Of a stretch of DNA of 53,347 nucleotides, positions 42,253 to 50,136 are shown one piece after another. Each line of letters starts with the position of its first letter. Position 1 is the first letter of the stretch. The notes beneath the pieces were generated by a model, which saw nothing but the letters and a program-made list of their open reading frames with translations, did no database searches and was not told the DNA's origin. The stretch is from Paenarthrobacter nicotinovorans (GTDB lineage Bacteria > Actinomycetota > Actinomycetes > Actinomycetales > Micrococcaceae), in contig NZ_SZVS01000017.1 of assembly GCF_007670255.1 (NCBI RefSeq), forward strand, positions 1 through 53,347, written 5' to 3'. The position numbers and the translations under genes were made by a program.

Positions 42253-43199
42253 CAGAAACTCCCTGCCGTTGCACGGGCATCCAATGCAGACGCCGCTTCC
42301 TTCAAGTGGACTGCCATTGAGCCCCGCAGGGCTTCGGGGAACAGTGCAGCCGGTGCCCGGACCCCGGAGTCCTTGATGAGTCCGCGCTCGCGGAGGCATT
42401 CCTTGCGGATGGCGAGGGCTACCTTGGCTTGCTGTTCGAAGTTGATGAGCGGCAGGTAGGGCTGAAGTTCGCGTTCGGCGGCTTCGTATCCGCTGTCCTG
42501 CCACGCCCGGACGCACGCTATGAGGGCTTCGGGGTAGGAGAAGCCGGTCATTGCGCCGGAGGCGCCTGCCATGAGTTCGTCCAGGAGGCCCAGGCCGCCC
42601 AGCCCGCCGAAGATGGAAACCCCGACGGCGGCACTCAACTCCGCGATGGCGACGCTGGTGGGCGGGGCCTCGGCTTTGACGGCTATGACGTATGCACAGG
42701 CATTCACCACTGAAGCCAAGGCTGCCGTGGAGATGGAGACGCCGCTGGCCAGCGGGTAATCCTGAAGGACCACCTTGGCGCCGGTTGCCCGGTGGATGGC
42801 GTCAAGGTGGGCGATCACCGCTTCTGCCCGGGCGGAGTTGGCCTGCACCATGACCGCCGCCAGGCGTGGTCCGGCAACCGCCTGCGCTGCCATGACCTCT
42901 TCGATGGCTGGCCGTGTGGCCAGCGCGGTCGCACCCACTACCAAGGGGAGGGCAGTGGACTCGACCACGGTTTCCAGGACGTCCCGGCGTTCCTGCGGAG
43001 TGAGCGCGGCTGCTTCGCCGAACACGCCAAGCACCGTGAGGCCGGTGGCTCCAATGGCTTGGTAGTGCTCAACGAGTTCGGCCAAGCTGTCCAGGTCCAC
43101 GTCAAGGGTGCTGCCTTGGAACGGCGTGGCCACGACGCCCCAGACGCCGGCCGGCAAACTGTTCCGGGAAGCGTTTTTGGGCGCAGAAGATTGCGGCAT
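42252..43199 (-). CDS. DapA-family (dihydrodipicolinate synthase-like) lyase or aldolase
   Basis: A 315-residue class I aldolase-type protein. The Schiff-base Lys is Lys175 in YVIAVKAEAPP. Tyr148 sits in VLQDYPLASG in place of the usual YNxP. The usual GTTGE motif is GVFGEAAALT, so the two threonines of the DHDPS proton relay are absent. That argues against lysine biosynthesis and for a catabolic aldolase or dehydratase acting on a 2-oxo acid. The ATG follows AAAGGAACC. A short CTGAAGTG repeat lies upstream at 43218-43233. The gene is coupled to the SDR gene downstream. Confidence 0.82.
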   Translation of the reverse strand: MPQSSAPKNASRNSLPAGVWGVVATPFQGSTLDVDLDSLAELVEHYQAIGATGLTVLGVFGEAAALTPQERRDVLETVVESTALPLVVGATALATRPAIEEVMAAQAVAGPRLAAVMVQANSARAEAVIAHLDAIHRATGAKVVLQDYPLASGVSISTAALASVVNACAYVIAVKAEAPPTSVAIAELSAAVGVSIFGGLGGLGLLDELMAGASGAMTGFSYPEALIACVRAWQDSGYEAAERELQPYLPLINFEQQAKVALAIRKECLRERGLIKDSGVRAPAALFPEALRGSMAVHLKEAASALDARATAGSF

Positions 43200-43265
43200 G
43201 GTTGGTTCCTTTCGGTGCTGAAGTGCTGAAGTGCTGGAATTGCTAAAGGGCGGAGGCTGACGGGG

Positions 43266-44072
43266 TCAGCGGCCAGGCCACACGGGTTGGCGCTTCTCCT
43301 GGAACGCCCGGACCCCTTCAGCGGAGTCTTCGCTGTCGAGCGCGGCCATGAGGGCGGGCAAGCGAAGACCGCGCGCCTCCTTGGCCGTCAAATGCGATGT
43401 CTGCGTGACCATTTGTTTGACGGCCCGGACGGACGTGGGGGCGCAGGCCAGGATCTTGTCCACCCAGCGTTGTACCGCGGCATCGAGTTCATCGGCGGGA
43501 ACCACCTCGTTGACCAAGCCCATGGACTGCATCTCCGCGGCATCGGCTTTTCGCCCGGTCAATAACATGCCCATGGCCTGCGTGTACGGGATCCGTCGCA
43601 CCAGTTGGTGGATGCCGCCGTCGAGCGCCAAGCGCCCGACACGGGGTTCGGTCAAACCAAACTTCGCTGTCGATGCGGCGACCACGATGTCGGCGCCGAG
43701 GACGATTTCCATACCGCCGCCCAAGGCATAGCCGTTGACGCGGGCAATCACCGGAACATCCAGGGTGGTGCGGAGGCTGAGGCCGCCGAAGCCGTTGGGG
43801 TCCAGGCCCGCCCAGTATTCCAGTCCAGTCTTGTCCACGGCGTCGGCGGACATGTCGGCGCCGACGCAGAAGGCACGGGAACCGGAACCGGTGACCACCA
43901 CGGCCCGCACAGACGAATCGCTCTCCAGCTGTGCCCAGATCTCATTGAGCCGTGCGTGCGTGGCGCCGTCCACGGCGTTCAGGACGTGCTGGCGGTCGAT
44001 TGTCACCGTTGCGACGCCGTCGGTGATGTCCAGGGCGACCTCGTCCACCCTTTCTTCCACGATGATGCTCAT
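43266..44072 (-). CDS. Enoyl-CoA hydratase/isomerase family protein
   Basis: A 268-residue crotonase. The oxyanion hole is formed by SRAFCVGADMSA and NGYALGGGMEIVLGADIVVA. Acidic residues are Glu in GGGMEI and Glu in FGLTEPRVGRLA, a pair compatible with hydration or dehydration. It overlaps the upstream CoA-transferase gene by 4 nt. CoA-transferase plus crotonase resembles CaiB/CaiD of carnitine metabolism in outline, but the other genes differ, so the substrate is open. A run of non-ATG-free overlaps marks it as an operon gene. Confidence 0.87.
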   Translation of the reverse strand: MSIIVEERVDEVALDITDGVATVTIDRQHVLNAVDGATHARLNEIWAQLESDSSVRAVVVTGSGSRAFCVGADMSADAVDKTGLEYWAGLDPNGFGGLSLRTTLDVPVIARVNGYALGGGMEIVLGADIVVAASTAKFGLTEPRVGRLALDGGIHQLVRRIPYTQAMGMLLTGRKADAAEMQSMGLVNEVVPADELDAAVQRWVDKILACAPTSVRAVKQMVTQTSHLTAKEARGLRLPALMAALDSEDSAEGVRAFQEKRQPVWPGR

Positions 44073-45319
44073 CGGAGGACTCCCAGCTGCTGCAGGCGTA
44101 CGATGGTTTCCTTGTCGAAGCCGTTTTCCAGCAGTACCTCCACGTTGTGTTCTCCCAGGCGCGGTGCCACCCGACGGATGGACGGGGGAGTGGCGGAGAG
44201 CCGGATGGGTGCGTTCAACATCTTCACGGTGCCCACGGAAGGATGTTCGGCCTCGACGATCATGCCGTTGGCTTCAGTCTGGGCGTCTGCGAGGGCCTGC
44301 TCCAGGGTGTGGACGGGAGCATTGAGCACCCCTTGTTCTTCCAGTTTTGCCGTCCAGTATTCGGTGGTGTTGGTGGCAAAGTGTTCACGGAAGATGGCCT
44401 GGAGGGCAGGCTTGTTCTTGAACTGCTGCTCCAGGGTTGCGAAGCCCGGCCGTTCGGTGAGGTCCTCATCGAGGTCCAGTGCATCGGAAATCCGGGCCAG
44501 GGGATCGGGCGTGAAGCCGCCCACCATGCACACGGCGCCGTCGGTCGTTTCGAAGACGCCGCTGAGGGGCATGGCTCCCCAGTTGACCTCGTAGCCGCGG
44601 TTAAGCTGCATGCAGGCCTCCTGCATCTGCAGGTGCAGCATGGAGTCGTACATGGTCACTTCCACCTTCTGGCCGAGGCCGGAGGATTCGCGGGTGCGCA
44701 GGGCCAGCAGGATGCCCTGCATGAGGTGCATGCCGGTGATGTAGTCGCACAGGGTGGTGGGGTAGATGGCAGGCTTGGTGTCCTCGGACTCGCGCCGCCA
44801 CATCACGCCGGAGTAGGCCTGCGCGATTGCGTCCTGTCCGCCTTTGTGGGAGTAGGGTCCTTCAGGGCCGAAGCCTGTGCCGGAAGCCCAGATGATGCCA
44901 GGGTTCTTTGCGCGCAGCTCCTCATAGCCGAAGCCCATGCGTTCCATGACGCCGGAGCGGAAGTTGCTGACCACGACGTCGGCGTCGGCCATGAGCCGGT
45001 GGAGGACTTCGCGGCCTTCCTCGGTTCGGGTGTCAACGGAGACGCTGCGCTTGTTGCGGTTGATGGAGAGGAAGATCGGGTTGTCCTGGCCGTCCTGGTC
45101 CGGGAAGGAATTGCGGGAGATGTCGCCGGCGCCAGGACGTTCCACCTTGATGATGTCCGCGCCGTAGTCGCCCAGGAGTTGGGTGCAGGACGGACCCATG
45201 AACACCTGGGTGAAGTCGACGATCTTGATGCCCTCCAGCGGGAGGGCTGTTGGTTCCGGAGCCGCGGCGGCGCGGGCCGCCGTCGTGCTTTCCGTATTTT
45301 CTGCAGTCATGAGGCTCAT
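44069..45319 (-). CDS. Class III CoA-transferase, CaiB/BaiF family
   Basis: A 416-residue protein with LPLEGIKIVDFTQVFMGPSC, LGDYGADIIKVERPGAGDIS, NRNKRSVSVDTRTEEGREVL and FGPEGPYSHKGGQDAIAQAY. The catalytic Asp is Asp192 in TTLCDYITGMHLMQG. The family moves CoA between carboxylic acids through a glutamyl/aspartyl-thioester type mechanism. A short Ala-rich leader precedes the domain. ATG at 45319 overlaps the stop of the FAD oxidoreductase gene (ATGA). It probably activates the operon's substrate to a CoA ester for the crotonase. Confidence 0.9.
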   Translation of the reverse strand: MSLMTAENTESTTAARAAAAPEPTALPLEGIKIVDFTQVFMGPSCTQLLGDYGADIIKVERPGAGDISRNSFPDQDGQDNPIFLSINRNKRSVSVDTRTEEGREVLHRLMADADVVVSNFRSGVMERMGFGYEELRAKNPGIIWASGTGFGPEGPYSHKGGQDAIAQAYSGVMWRRESEDTKPAIYPTTLCDYITGMHLMQGILLALRTRESSGLGQKVEVTMYDSMLHLQMQEACMQLNRGYEVNWGAMPLSGVFETTDGAVCMVGGFTPDPLARISDALDLDEDLTERPGFATLEQQFKNKPALQAIFREHFATNTTEYWTAKLEEQGVLNAPVHTLEQALADAQTEANGMIVEAEHPSVGTVKMLNAPIRLSATPPSIRRVAPRLGEHNVEVLLENGFDKETIVRLQQLGVLR

Positions 45320-46680
45320 GCCGGCACCACAGCATCCGCATCGATGGTGGCGTTCGACGACGGGATGTCACCCGGGTCGGCACCTTGCCGGCGCATGCCC
45401 GCCTGGATATCCGCTGCCGCGACATCGCGGACCAGGATGTTGCTCTCGACGGCGAGGGCCGCTGCCACACCGACGGCTTGGCCCATGGCCATGCAGGGCG
45501 GAATTTCGCGCGACATCTTCTGGGCTTCTGGGGTGGCGGAGTAGTGGCGGCCGGCCACCAGGAGCTGGTCCACTTCCTGGGGCAGCAGCGAGCGGTACGG
45601 GTAGTAGTAGTCGCGGCCGCGGGCCACGGTGTCGGCAAAGTGGCGGCGCTGGGTGACGTCGTCCTTGGTCATGATGTACTCGCCCTGCAGGAGGCGGGTC
45701 TGGCGGACGCCCATCTGGGAGGCGACATCCAGCATGTACGCGTTTTCGAAGCCGGGGAGGTTGGCCCGGACGTAATCCACGGCCTCGGAGATCCGGTCGC
45801 GGGCGGCGAACTCGGCCGCGGTCATGTCTGCCGGGTCCACGCCGTCGAAGCCGGTCATGTGCGGGGCGTTGCACCACACGACGCCTTCAATGGGCGTCTT
45901 GAGCCACCAAAGTTCCCAAGCGCCGCCGAGGATGCGCTTGATCTTACGGTTGATGGCTCGGGCTTCCTTGGGGTTGGCCTGCTCGAAGGCTTCGGCTGCG
46001 TTGGTGTCCACGTTGCCGAGGCGGAAGACGAGGGTGGTGAGGTAGTTGTCCTTTGCGTAGCTGGCGCCGGCACGCGAAGCGACGTCGATATCGCCGGTGG
46101 TGTCGATGACGACGTTGGCCAGGAAGGCCTGCGGGCCGGACTTGGTTTCGCAGATGACGCCCTTGATTACCCCGTTGTCCACGATCGGACGTGAGAACCA
46201 CGAGTGCAGGCGGAGGTCCACCCCGGCCTCGCGGACGAGGTCGTTGGACACACGCTTCCAGCCATCGGGGTCGAACGCTGCGGCGTAGCAGATGGGCTTG
46301 GGGTTGGTGTGGGAGTGGAAATCGAAGGTGCCGTAGCGTCCCCACTTGTTCCACAGTTCCTCGGAGGTCTTGCGGTCATCGGCGGGCGGAACGATGGCCA
46401 GGCCCAGCTTCTGGAGGCGTTCGACGTACTCGGAGACAATGCCGGTGACGGTGATTTCCTGGCCGTTGATCATGTCATCGAGCACCAGGACCATGCCGCC
46501 GGAGGCCAGGCCGCCCAGGGACGAGTAGCGTTCCAGCAGCGTGACTTTCGCGCCGGAGCGGGCTGCGGTGACGGCAGCGGCCACACCTGCGGGGCCACCG
46601 CCAACCACCAGCACATCGGAACGGGAGATAACAGGGGCGGTGAGGTCCGCCGTCGTGGTGCTGAGTTCAAGCGAGTTCAT
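45316..46680 (-). CDS. FAD-dependent oxidoreductase (FAD_oxidored, PF12831-like)
   Basis: A 454-residue flavoprotein. The N-terminal dinucleotide motif reads VLVVGGGPAGVAAAVTAARS, then TLLERYSSLGGLASGGMVLV. VVIDTTGDIDVASRAGASY is the second conserved nucleotide-binding motif of the family, and PCMAMGQAVGVAAALAVESN closes the FAD site. Relatives oxidise carboxylic acids or act in catabolism of unusual acids. It lies 10 nt downstream of the MHS transporter gene and overlaps the CoA-transferase gene, so it is likely an early step on the imported compound. Confidence 0.87.
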   Translation of the reverse strand: MNSLELSTTTADLTAPVISRSDVLVVGGGPAGVAAAVTAARSGAKVTLLERYSSLGGLASGGMVLVLDDMINGQEITVTGIVSEYVERLQKLGLAIVPPADDRKTSEELWNKWGRYGTFDFHSHTNPKPICYAAAFDPDGWKRVSNDLVREAGVDLRLHSWFSRPIVDNGVIKGVICETKSGPQAFLANVVIDTTGDIDVASRAGASYAKDNYLTTLVFRLGNVDTNAAEAFEQANPKEARAINRKIKRILGGAWELWWLKTPIEGVVWCNAPHMTGFDGVDPADMTAAEFAARDRISEAVDYVRANLPGFENAYMLDVASQMGVRQTRLLQGEYIMTKDDVTQRRHFADTVARGRDYYYPYRSLLPQEVDQLLVAGRHYSATPEAQKMSREIPPCMAMGQAVGVAAALAVESNILVRDVAAADIQAGMRRQGADPGDIPSSNATIDADAVVPA

Positions 46681-46690
46681 GGTGAAGTCC

Positions 46691-48010
46691 TTACTTGCCG
46701 ACGAAGATGCCGTTGGAGCGTCGTGCGGCGAGGTAGAAAACGATGCTGAGGATGGACAGGACGGCCACGTAGACCGGGAAGATCCAGGTGAGGTTCAGGG
46801 ATTGGAACCAGACCAGAAGGTAGGAGGCGGTGCCGCCAAAGACAGCCACGCCGATGCCGTAACCGAGGGCGACGCCGGTACCACGGATGTTCTTTGGCAT
46901 CAGGGAGGAGCTGACTACGTTGTAGAGGGTCATGTTGAGCACCAGGACGATCGAGCCGCCCAGGAGGACCGCTGCGAAGCCGCCGATGCCGGGCTGTACG
47001 TAGAGCAGCATGAGGAAGACGGACGGAATGGCAAGAATGCGGGTCACGAGGAACCACCGGGACATTGCCTTGCCATCTGCGAGCTTGCCGATAACCCAGC
47101 TGCCGACTACCAGGATGATGCCGAGGACCGTGGTGAGGGCGAAGACGGCGGTGGGGTCTTCCTTGAACCCGCTCCGGGCTGCGCTGGGGAGTCCTACGTT
47201 CCACGCATAGTTGTAAGCTTGCGCCGCGCCCACGACGAACACGATCGCAAGGACGGAGAGCCAGTGCTTGCCGACGCCCTTCCACACTGCGCGGGGTGTG
47301 TTCGTGGCCATTTCCTCTTCTTTGAGGGTCTCCGGGAGGGAGCGCCGCAGGTAGAGGACCACGAGGCCGAACAGCGCGCCAATGATGAAAGGAACGCGCC
47401 AGCCCCATTCGCCCATGGCGGCGCCGCCGATGACCAGGCTGCAGAGGAAGCTGACCAGGGACGCCATGAGGATGCCGATGTTGACGTAGAAGGACATGAT
47501 GCCCGCTACGTAGCCTTCGCGGCCTTCGGGCGCCAGTTCAACGGCGTGGGAGGTGGAGAGGGGAGCTTCGATACCGGTGGAGATCCCCTGGAGGACACGG
47601 CAGGCCAGCAGGATGATGCCGGCGGCGGGGCCGATGGTGGCATAGCTCGGAGTGATCGCAATGACCAGGGTGGTTCCGGCCATCAGCATTATGGACAGTA
47701 GCATCACCCGGCGCCGGCCAATGCGGTCTGCCAGCGTTCCAAGAAGGATGCCACCGAGCGGGCGGAAAGCGAATCCGACGGCGAACACAGCCAAGGCGTT
47801 CAGCGTCGCGGACAGGGGGTCGGTGTAGGGGAAGAAGTTCGGCCCAATGAAGGCTGACAGGAGGCCGAAGACCATCCAGTCGTACCATTCCAGGGCGTTG
47901 CCGAGGCCCAGGCCCAGGAGGCCCTTGCGGACTTCGGGGCTGAACCTGCTGCGGTCAGGCGTGGTGGCTTTTGATGAGGGGACGGCATTGTCCGTTTGGA
48001 TGTCCAGCAT
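46691..48010 (-). CDS. MFS transporter, MHS family, of the catabolic operon
   Basis: A 439-residue transporter from the ATG at 48010, preceded by AAGGAAAATCCC; a longer reading to 48118 lacks this. It has about 12 helices with the MHS hallmarks GLGLGNALEWYDWMVFGLLS, GTLADRIGRRRVMLL and STSHAVELAPEGREG. It is the first structural gene after the XRE-cupin regulator gene, followed 10 nt later by the FAD oxidoreductase gene. Import of the pathway's organic acid is the inferred role. Confidence 0.87.
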   Translation of the reverse strand: MLDIQTDNAVPSSKATTPDRSRFSPEVRKGLLGLGLGNALEWYDWMVFGLLSAFIGPNFFPYTDPLSATLNALAVFAVGFAFRPLGGILLGTLADRIGRRRVMLLSIMLMAGTTLVIAITPSYATIGPAAGIILLACRVLQGISTGIEAPLSTSHAVELAPEGREGYVAGIMSFYVNIGILMASLVSFLCSLVIGGAAMGEWGWRVPFIIGALFGLVVLYLRRSLPETLKEEEMATNTPRAVWKGVGKHWLSVLAIVFVVGAAQAYNYAWNVGLPSAARSGFKEDPTAVFALTTVLGIILVVGSWVIGKLADGKAMSRWFLVTRILAIPSVFLMLLYVQPGIGGFAAVLLGGSIVLVLNMTLYNVVSSSLMPKNIRGTGVALGYGIGVAVFGGTASYLLVWFQSLNLTWIFPVYVAVLSILSIVFYLAARRSNGIFVGK

Positions 48011-48175
48011 GGGATTTTCCTTACGCTTACGCCCCGGAGGGCGTGAAAGGGTATGACGCAGGAACGCCCGTTGAAGGAGGCGTCGGATGCGAAAGTGGCA
48101 AGGAGTGTCGGCGGCCACGATGATCGTGTCCGGACAGTTAAGGGAAAACGCCCAGGCCGCCTGAGGGCGGCTGCG

Positions 48176-48775
48176 TTACCACGCGTGTGGTGCGTTGACC
48201 CAGATGGCTACGCATACCTCTTCGTAGCTGTTCTTGTACCAGTGTGGGATCTCTGAGGAGTAGGTGATTGAGTCGCCCTCTTCAAGGCTGTAGCAGACGC
48301 CGTCCAAATAGACGTCCTTACGGCCGGAGATGATGTAGCAGAACTCTTCACCGCTGTGGGTAAAAGGGGTCGCGCTGGTGTCGTGCCCTGGGGGCGTACT
48401 GATCCACTGCGCTTCGATGCTTCCGTCCCGGTTTGGGGTGAGCAGTTCGTGGACCGCCTCACCCACCGATTCCCGGGTGACGTTTTTCAAGTTACGCCGT
48501 TCGGACCTTCTGACCACGGGTGACCTGGACTCGTCCTGGCCAATAAAGAACCTCCCTACGGGGGTGTCCAGACCGTGGGCCAGCTGCGCCAACGTGGTGA
48601 AGGAAGGGTTTGCCATGCCGCGTTCGATCTGGCTGACGATCGCTTGGCTCAGGCCGGTGATGTCCGAGAGTTGGGCCAGGGTCAGGCCCTTTGCCTTGCG
48701 CATGGTGCGCACCTTGTTCCCGACGGTTGCCAGCAATTCGCTGGTGGCCGCTGGGGCAGGAGTCTCGGTGGTCAT
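48176..48775 (-). CDS. XRE-family regulator with cupin domain, of the catabolic operon
   Basis: About 199 residues from the ATG at 48775, preceded by GAAGGACGC. The XRE domain is VGNKVRTMRKAKGLTLAQLS, then TGLSQAIVSQIERGMANPSF. The C-terminal cupin has PFTHSGEEFCYIISGRKDVY, LEEGDSITYSSEIPHWYKN. The Cys, His and Glu in this region could bind metal or effector. It lies 165 nt upstream of the MHS transporter gene on the same strand and is the likely regulator. The N-terminal part is similar in plan to, but not the same as, the XRE-cupin at 11180. Confidence 0.88.
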   Translation of the reverse strand: MTTETPAPAATSELLATVGNKVRTMRKAKGLTLAQLSDITGLSQAIVSQIERGMANPSFTTLAQLAHGLDTPVGRFFIGQDESRSPVVRRSERRNLKNVTRESVGEAVHELLTPNRDGSIEAQWISTPPGHDTSATPFTHSGEEFCYIISGRKDVYLDGVCYSLEEGDSITYSSEIPHWYKNSYEEVCVAIWVNAPHAW

Positions 48776-48865
48776 TGCCGCGTCCTTCGTTGGGTGAGCT
48801 GACTCACACAACTATAGTGAAGATCTTTAGCGAGTCAATGGTTTTCTTCATTAAGGTGAAGAAAT

Positions 48866-49246
48866 TTACCAAATCGGGGATTCCAGCTCGCGGGTCGTCC
48901 CGAAAACGCACTGGTCAATTTCGGCCACCTGCGGCCTGAGCTCAAGCAGATGGTCAGCGTTCGGCAGCAGGCGGATGCTGATTTCCAGCTCCGTCGCCAA
49001 ACGTTCCATGCAGACGGCGCCCACCATGTGGCTGGACGTTTTCAGGCTGAGGACGGCATCCATTGCGTCGTCGATGTCCATGTTGTCCAGGGCCCGATGC
49101 AGACGTGATACCCGCCAAGGCAGCAACGATATGTAGTTGCGGACGAAGGCGTCGATGATGGCCGGGTCTCCGCCGAGCTCGGCCTGGAGTCCAGCGAGGA
49201 CGGTGAGATCCACCAGGGCGTCTGTGCACTCGTCATACTCAGACAC
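48866..49246 (-). CDS. HPt-like protein lacking the phospho-acceptor histidine
   Basis: About 126 residues from a GTG at 49246, preceded by GGGAGGG; an ATG at 49279 is less likely. The four-helix HPt pattern is clear: FVRNYISLLPWRVSRLHRAL, then AVLSLKTSSHMVGA. HPt proteins normally have HxLKxSS; here Leu66 sits at the His position, and His73 lies elsewhere in the helix. Phosphotransfer by the usual route is therefore unlikely. It may bind another receiver or have a scaffolding role. No kinase gene is adjacent. Confidence 0.7.
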   Translation of the reverse strand: MSEYDECTDALVDLTVLAGLQAELGGDPAIIDAFVRNYISLLPWRVSRLHRALDNMDIDDAMDAVLSLKTSSHMVGAVCMERLATELEISIRLLPNADHLLELRPQVAEIDQCVFGTTRELESPIW

Positions 49247-49335
49247 CAAATCCCTCCCGCCTCGGAACAATAGATTCACGATTCAACAGTAGGACCCGTG
49301 GAACTGCCTCAGTGCCATTAATCCAAAGCTTGATG

Positions 49336-49366
49336 CAATCTTGAGCGGACTCAGAGGCAGTCTTGA
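49336..49366. repeat. Direct repeat upstream of HPt and small membrane protein genes
   Basis: CAATCTTGA at 49336-49344 and CAGTCTTGA at 49358-49366 are 22 bp apart, about two helical turns. They lie in the 204-bp region between the divergent HPt-like gene and the 57-residue membrane protein gene and may be a response-regulator site. Confidence 0.35.
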
Positions 49367-49450
49367 TTCCCGGACCGGAAAGTAGCTGGGAACAGAAGAA
49401 ATCCCGGATCTGGAGATTCTCCAGCCGCGAATCAAGGAGAGGGAAACAGC

Positions 49451-49624
49451 ATGGACAGTGGTGCCCGCCCGTCACCTGGGCTGATGGTGATCATCGTCTT
49501 TTGCATGACCGTCCTGCTGGGTATCGGCGGGACGGCGGCCTACTCGCTGTGGGAACAGGGCTCGCACAGTGCGGGCTCCGATCACCCCGTTGAGTCGGCC
49601 CCCTCCACTACTTCCAAGCCGTAA
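49451..49624 (+). CDS. Small single-pass membrane protein, 57 residues
   Basis: The ATG follows AAGGAGAGGGAAACAGC, a good ribosome site. The product has one transmembrane segment (LMVIIVFCMTVLLGIGGTAA) at about 11-30 followed by a short polar extracytoplasmic tail rich in Ser, Pro and Thr. The last 43 nt overlap the end of the convergent vsr gene. No function is recognised; divergence from the HPt-like gene may mean shared control. Confidence 0.62.
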   Translation: MDSGARPSPGLMVIIVFCMTVLLGIGGTAAYSLWEQGSHSAGSDHPVESAPSTTSKP

Positions 49625-50061
49625 CTGGCCGGGGATTCGAGGAAAGCCGTCAACCGGTTTTCGAGAATGGACACGTCCTTCATTTCGCATTCCCAGACCG
49701 TCAGGACCTCCCAGCCGGAAGCGCAAAGTTCTGCCCGCTGTTGAGCGTCCCGTTCCCGGGTCCTGGTGCGCTTGGCCTCCCAGAATGCCGCGTTCGCTGC
49801 AGGAGCATGCCGGCCGACCTTGCAGTCATGGAAGTGCCAGAAGCAGCCGTTGACGAAAATGACCTTGCGACGGCCGGCGAACACCAGATCGGGACGGCCG
49901 GGGAGCTTCGTCGTGCCGGACTGCCCGTGCAGACGGTACCTGTAACCCTTGGCGTGCAGCAGCCTGCGGACCAGCAGCTCCGGCTTGGTGTTCTTGCCCC
50001 GGATTCTGGCCATGTTGCGGCTGCGCTGTTCCGGCGTCAGCAGATCCCGGCTCTCGCCCAT
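49582..50061 (-). CDS. vsr: Very short patch repair endonuclease Vsr
   Basis: A 159-residue Vsr. LTPEQRSRNMARIRGKNTKP and PELLVRRLLHAKGYRYRLHG form the N-terminal part. GRPDLVFAGRRKVIFVNGCF carries the catalytic Asp, and WHFHDC supplies the His/Cys residues for metal and zinc binding. Vsr nicks 5' to T in T:G mismatches arising from deaminated 5-methylcytosine and usually sits next to a Dcm-type methyltransferase. None is present in this window. The ATG is at 50061. Confidence 0.9.
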   Translation of the reverse strand: MGESRDLLTPEQRSRNMARIRGKNTKPELLVRRLLHAKGYRYRLHGQSGTTKLPGRPDLVFAGRRKVIFVNGCFWHFHDCKVGRHAPAANAAFWEAKRTRTRERDAQQRAELCASGWEVLTVWECEMKDVSILENRLTAFLESPASYGLEVVEGADSTG

Positions 50062-50083
50062 AAGACCACCCTACCCAGGGAGA

Positions 50084-50136
50084 TTTGTACAGATAATGGC
50101 CTTATGGAGCGCTTTTAGGGGCATTATCTGTACAAA
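50084..50136. repeat. Perfect 15-bp inverted repeat between bsaP and vsr
   Basis: TTTGTACAGATAATG at 50084-50098 is perfectly inverted at 50122-50136, with a 23-nt spacer. The right arm falls within the bsaP 3' end; the left arm lies 23 nt before the vsr start codon. Without a U-run it is a poor terminator, so a protein-binding or RNA stem role is possible. Confidence 0.8.

Noticed and set aside
39942..43199. ALDH plus DapA-like pair as a complete 2-oxoglutarate-semialdehyde (arabinose, glucarate or hydroxyproline) pathway
   Set aside because: The DapA-like motifs differ from the known dehydratases, no sugar dehydrogenase, dehydratase or proline epimerase is present, and a CoA-transferase and crotonase are not part of those routes.
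44069..45319. Carnitine operon (CaiB/CaiD)
   Set aside because: Only the CoA-transferase and crotonase match in outline. There is no betaine transporter, CaiA-like dehydrogenase, CaiC ligase or CaiE.
49582..50061. Classical dcm-vsr repair pair
   Set aside because: No cytosine methyltransferase motif was found near vsr in this window, so only Vsr is called.
50084..50136. Inverted repeat as intrinsic terminator
   Set aside because: The stem is AT-rich with a long spacer and no U-run in either direction, and it overlaps the bsaP coding end.
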